The translations under genes were made by a program, and so were the position numbers. This document shows positions 14,190 to 16,468 of a stretch of DNA of 16,468 bases, one piece after another (positions within the stretch are counted from its first letter, which is position 1; the number at the start of each line of letters is the position of its first letter). The notes under the pieces are model-generated. The model ran no database searches. It had not been told where the DNA came from and saw nothing but the letters and a program-made list of their open reading frames with translations. The DNA is from Candidatus Falkowbacteria bacterium CG1_02_41_21. Its GTDB lineage: Bacteria > Patescibacteriota > Patescibacteriia > Patescibacteriales > UBA12465. Location of the stretch: NCBI GenBank assembly GCA_001871235.1, contig MNUV01000006.1:1-16468 (forward strand), in the 5' to 3' direction.

Positions 14190-15704
14190 ATGCAGTACGC
14201 TCTGTATATTGTTATTTTAGCTGCTGGCTTTACTGCCGGTTATTTTGTTTATCGTAAACGTTCCGCTATCAAAATCGGCACCGCCGAAAACAAGGCGGAA
14301 AGAATCTTAAGCGATGCCAAAGCTAAATACAAAAAAACTGAATTAGACGCCCAAGAAAAAGCCCTGAAAATCATTGACGAGGCTAAAAAAGAAGAAAATG
14401 AACGTCGCAAAGAAATCAATTCCCTCCAACAACGTTTGGAACAACGAGAAACTGCTTTTTCGCAAAAATTATTGGATCTTCAAGAAAAACAACAGAAACT
14501 TTATGACAAAGTTAATGAGGTCCAAGAAATTAAAGAAAAAATTAAAGAGATTAAAGAAGAGCAATTGGCCAAACTGGAAAAGATTTCCGGTTTTAACAAA
14601 GAAGAGGCTAAAGATGTCTTGCTAAAAAATATTGAAAACCAATACAAAGAAGATATCCTCGCTCGCATCAACAAGCTCCAGCTGGAAAACGACGATAGCT
14701 TTGATGAGAAGGCTAAGAATCTAATCGCCGGCGCCATGCAGCGCTTAGTTTCGACTTATACCCCGGAACTTTCCACCACTACCGTTGATCTTCCGAGCGA
14801 TGAAATGAAGGGCCGAATCATCGGCCGGGAAGGTCGGAATATCAAATCCCTGGAACAAATGACCGGTGTCGAAATTATTGTCGATGACACCCCCAACGCC
14901 ATTACCATTTCCGGTTTTTCCCTGATTCGTCGTCATATCGCTAAAAAAGCTTTAGACTACCTCATTAAAGATGGCCGCATTCATCCCACTAAAATTGAAG
15001 ATGCGGTAGAAAATGCCAAAAAAGACATCGCTCTGGATATTAAAAAGGCTGGAGAAGAAGCCATGTATGATGTCGGCGTGGCCGGTTTTGATCCTAAATT
15101 AGTCCAAATTCTAGGCCGCCTTAAATACCGCACTAGCTTTGGTCAAAACGCACTAAGACACTCCATTGAAGTGGCTCACCTTTCCGCGCTGTTAGCCGAA
15201 GAGTTAGGCGCTGATGTCACCATTGCCAAAAAAGGCGGTCTGCTTCATGATATCGGCAAAGCCGTTGATCATGAAATTCAAGGTAACCATAATGAGATTG
15301 GTCGTGATATTGCCAAGAAATTTAATCTACCGCCTGAAATTATTGCTCCGATTGAAACCCACCACGACGACCATCCTTCCACTCTGATTTCCGTGATCGT
15401 CAAAGTGGCCGATGCCATTTCCTCCGCTCGTCCGGGAGCCAGAAGCGATACCCGCGAAAACTATTTACAACGTTTAGAGGAATTGGAAAAAATCGCCCTC
15501 TCTTTTGAAGGCGTGGAGAAAACCTATGCCATTCAGGCCGGACGCGAGGTTCGTATCTTCGTTCAATCCGACATTATCGATGATTTGAAATCCCATAACT
15601 TAGCCCGAGAAATTGCCGACAAGATTGAGAAAGAATTAAAATATCCCGGCGAAATTAAAGTTAACGTGATTAGAGAAACTCGCGTTATTGAGTTTGCCAG
15701 ATAA
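14190..15704 (+). CDS. rny: Ribonuclease Y
   Basis: A membrane-anchored endoribonuclease of 504 residues that starts bulk mRNA decay. All family parts are present. The N-terminal transmembrane helix is at about 4-21. A long charged coiled coil (about 30-165) is rich in K, E and Q. The KH domain (about 195-260) has the RNA-binding loop GRIIGREGRN (208-217). The HD phosphohydrolase domain (about 320-415) has RHSIEVAH (323-330), LLHDIGKAVDHEIQG (351-365; H353, D354 bind metal), ETHHDDH (389-395) and KVADAIS (405-411). The C-terminal region SARPGARSD through REVRIFV (412-458) is typical. Length matches the usual 500-520. T-A-A-A-A-A-T precedes the ATG in place of a Shine-Dalgarno sequence. The HU gene follows 11 bp later and is probably co-transcribed. 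Confidence 0.96.
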   Translation: MQYALYIVILAAGFTAGYFVYRKRSAIKIGTAENKAERILSDAKAKYKKTELDAQEKALKIIDEAKKEENERRKEINSLQQRLEQRETAFSQKLLDLQEKQQKLYDKVNEVQEIKEKIKEIKEEQLAKLEKISGFNKEEAKDVLLKNIENQYKEDILARINKLQLENDDSFDEKAKNLIAGAMQRLVSTYTPELSTTTVDLPSDEMKGRIIGREGRNIKSLEQMTGVEIIVDDTPNAITISGFSLIRRHIAKKALDYLIKDGRIHPTKIEDAVENAKKDIALDIKKAGEEAMYDVGVAGFDPKLVQILGRLKYRTSFGQNALRHSIEVAHLSALLAEELGADVTIAKKGGLLHDIGKAVDHEIQGNHNEIGRDIAKKFNLPPEIIAPIETHHDDHPSTLISVIVKVADAISSARPGARSDTRENYLQRLEELEKIALSFEGVEKTYAIQAGREVRIFVQSDIIDDLKSHNLAREIADKIEKELKYPGEIKVNVIRETRVIEFAR

Positions 15705-15715
15705 TTATTAAAAAT

Positions 15716-16021
15716 ATGAACAAAGCGAAACTAATTGAAATTTTGGCCGAAAAGACCAACCAAAAAATAACCAAAGAAGCTGACAAAATCGGCAAGAAAC
15801 AATCCGAGGCGATGCTCGAAGCTCTCGCTGGAATTATCATTGACGAACTCAAACATAATCGCGAAGTGACCATCACCGGCTTTGGCACTTTCTCTTCCAT
15901 GACTCGTTATGCTCGTGGCGGAGTCAACCCCAGAAAACCAAACGAACGCATTACCATTCCCGCCGTTAAAGTCGCTAAATTTAGAACCGGTAAAAATCTA
16001 AAGGAAGCCTTAAAAAATTAA
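15716..16021 (+). CDS. hup: HU-family DNA-binding protein
   Basis: A 101-residue histone-like protein that bends and compacts DNA as a dimer. The N-terminal helices open with MNKAKLIEILAEKT (1-14). They contain about ten more residues (QKITKEADKIGKK, 16-28) than a standard 90-residue HU, inserted between helix 1 and helix 2. The conserved core follows: VTITGFGTFSSMTRYARGGVNPR (51-73) and PAVKVAKFRTGKNLKEAL (82-99). In the DNA-intercalating arm the usual R-N-P is V-N-P-R-K-P (70-75), so the proline that wedges between base pairs is kept. HU versus IHF cannot be decided from one gene, but HU is more likely in a small genome. It lies 11 bp after rny, and its ATG too is preceded by T-A-A-A-A-A-T. 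Confidence 0.93.
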   Translation: MNKAKLIEILAEKTNQKITKEADKIGKKQSEAMLEALAGIIIDELKHNREVTITGFGTFSSMTRYARGGVNPRKPNERITIPAVKVAKFRTGKNLKEALKN

Positions 16022-16035
16022 TAGACAATGCAAAC

Positions 16036-16056
16036 AGCCTATTGCTTAAATAGGCT
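16036..16056. repeat. Stem-loop between the HU gene and tRNA-Arg
   Basis: AGCCTATT (16036-16043) pairs perfectly with AATAGGCT (16049-16056) around a 5-nt loop. No T-tract follows (CTAAG and then the tRNA), so it is not a standard terminator. It may protect the HU mRNA 3' end or mark a processing point between the rny-hup mRNA and the tRNAs. Confidence 0.55.
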
Positions 16057-16060
16057 CTAA

Positions 16061-16134
16061 GCATCCGTAGCGCAACTGGATAGAGCGTCTGGCTTCGGAC
16101 CAGAAGGTTGCGGGTTCGAATCCTGCCGGGTGCA
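16061..16134 (+). tRNA. tRNA-Arg (UCG)
   Basis: A 74-nt cloverleaf. Acceptor GCATCCG pairs with CGGGTGC (one U-G). The anticodon stem TCTGG/CCAGA carries loop CTTCGGA with anticodon TCG. The T arm is GCGGG-TTCGAAT-CCTGC. The D stem GCGC/GAGC has a G-A mismatch, as in some known tRNA-Arg genes with GTAGCGCAACTGGATAGAGC. The discriminator is A and CCA is not encoded. It reads CGA and, by wobble, other CGN codons. Confidence 0.95.
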
Positions 16135-16145
16135 CAAAATTAGGG

Positions 16146-16174
16146 TTTACAGACTTGAATTTTTTTATTATTAT
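16146..16174 (+). promoter_or_regulatory. Promoter for tRNA-Met/Ile and tRNA-Lys
   Basis: TTTACA (16146-16151), 17-base spacer, TATTAT (16169-16174). The expected start near 16181 lies six bases before the mature 5' end of the CAU tRNA at 16187, a fitting leader for a tRNA transcript. Confidence 0.55.
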
Positions 16175-16186
16175 AGATAAAATAAT

Positions 16187-16260
16187 GGCTGGGTAGCTCA
16201 GTTGGTTAGAGCGTAGCACTCATAACGCTAAGGTCGAGAGTTCAAGCCTCTCTCCAGCCA
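16187..16260 (+). tRNA. tRNA with CAU anticodon (elongator Met, or Ile2)
   Basis: A 74-nt cloverleaf. Acceptor GGCTGGG pairs with TCCAGCC (one G-U). The D stem is GCTC/GAGC and the loop CTCATAA carries anticodon CAT. The first acceptor pair is G-C, so it is not the initiator. The top pair of the anticodon stem (TAGCA/CGCTA) is an A-C mismatch next to the loop. Elongator Met and lysidine-modified Ile(AUA) tRNAs look alike here; Met is slightly favoured. CCA is not encoded. Confidence 0.9.
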
Positions 16261-16277
16261 CAGAAGCCCCATATAAC

Positions 16278-16350
16278 GCGCTGTTAGCTCAGCTGGTAGA
16301 GCAGCTCGCTCTTAACGAGAAGGTCGAAGGTTCGAATCCTTCACGGCGCA
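16278..16350 (+). tRNA. tRNA-Lys (CUU)
   Basis: A 73-nt cloverleaf. Acceptor GCGCTGT pairs with ACGGCGC (one U-G). The D stem is GCTC/GAGC. The anticodon stem GCTCG/CGAGA has its outer pair (G-A) mismatched. Loop CTCTTAA carries anticodon CTT, reading AAG. The T arm is GAAGG-TTCGAAT-CCTTC. The discriminator is A and CCA is not encoded. A separate UUU tRNA must exist elsewhere to read AAA. Confidence 0.94.
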
Positions 16351-16388
16351 CAAATTAAAGCAAAAAACAGGCTTAAAGGGGCTGTCCC

Positions 16389-16415
16389 AAAACTCTCGCG
16401 TCAGCGAGAGTTTTT
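16389..16415 (+). terminator. Terminator after the tRNA cluster
   Basis: AAAACTCTCGC (16389-16399) pairs with GCGAGAGTTTT (16404-16414) around the 4-nt loop GTCA, and the T-run reaches 16415. It lies 38 bp past tRNA-Lys and probably ends the tRNA transcript. Confidence 0.85.
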
Positions 16416-16440
16416 AGTTACACAAAAAGTCCTCTAAAAT

Positions 16441-16468
16441 AAAAAATCTCTAGTTTGGTTGCTAGAGA
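16441..16468 (-). terminator. Terminator of a minus-strand gene beyond the window
   Basis: On the minus strand TCTCTAG (16468-16462) pairs with CTAGAGA (16453-16447) around an 8-nt loop, followed by TTTTTTATTTT (16446-16436). It suggests that a leftward gene ends just outside the right edge. The window cuts the hairpin exactly at its base, so the stem may be longer. Confidence 0.6.

Noticed and set aside
14374..14625. An 83-codon Lys/Asn-rich frame inside rny
   Set aside because: It is a frame shadow of the A-rich RNase Y coiled-coil region.
1..16468. CRISPR array or phage module
   Set aside because: No regularly spaced repeats and no phage or Cas proteins were seen on either strand.

Overview
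The window reads as chromosomal DNA of an ultra-small bacterium of the Candidate Phyla Radiation (Candidatus Patescibacteria), probably a Parcubacteria-like lineage. This is inferred from gene content and style. The DNA is A/T-rich. Shine-Dalgarno sequences are missing before almost every gene, and intergenic gaps are very short. The content includes a type IV pilus ATPase, a translin-family protein, a VanW-family envelope protein, a single-chain glycyl-tRNA synthetase, RNase Y and HU. UGA acts as a stop (end of the gene at 10101-10955), so the UGA=Gly code of Gracilibacteria and Absconditabacteria is not used here. No phage, CRISPR array or complete insertion sequence is visible.

Left part (1-4909), all on the minus strand. 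A membrane protein (3896-4909), a double-length PilB/GspE ATPase (857-3883) and a translin-family protein (270-842) are separated by only 12-14 bp and look like one operon. A metallophosphoesterase cut by the window edge (1-191) follows behind its own promoter. The 1008-residue ATPase carries two complete ATPase modules in one chain and is the most unusual protein here. The 105-bp gap to tyrS holds divergent promoters whose -10 boxes overlap.

Middle (5015-9337), plus strand. Three aminoacyl-tRNA synthetases, tyrS-argS-glyQS, lie almost without gaps and end at a bidirectional terminator shared with a convergent unrecognised gene (9398-9949). That gene has a near-consensus promoter. Next is a secreted ComEC-type metallo-beta-lactamase-fold protein (10101-10955), probably on a leaderless mRNA. 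It is followed by a non-coding unit with a near-consensus promoter, a long irregular hairpin and a terminator (11014-11233). I read this unit as a 6S-like regulatory RNA candidate. A perfect DnaA box lies 8 bp upstream of its -35.

Right part. On the minus strand tRNA-Val, hsp20, a 71-residue protein and a VanW-family protein (13856 down to 11254) form a tight cluster. On the plus strand RNase Y (14190-15704) and HU (15716-16021) are followed by tRNA-Arg(UCG), tRNA-Met/Ile(CAU) and tRNA-Lys(CUU), then terminators at the window edge. Overall the window is mostly core translation, RNA turnover, nucleoid and envelope functions. The tandem pilus ATPase and the structured RNA are the points that deserve attention.
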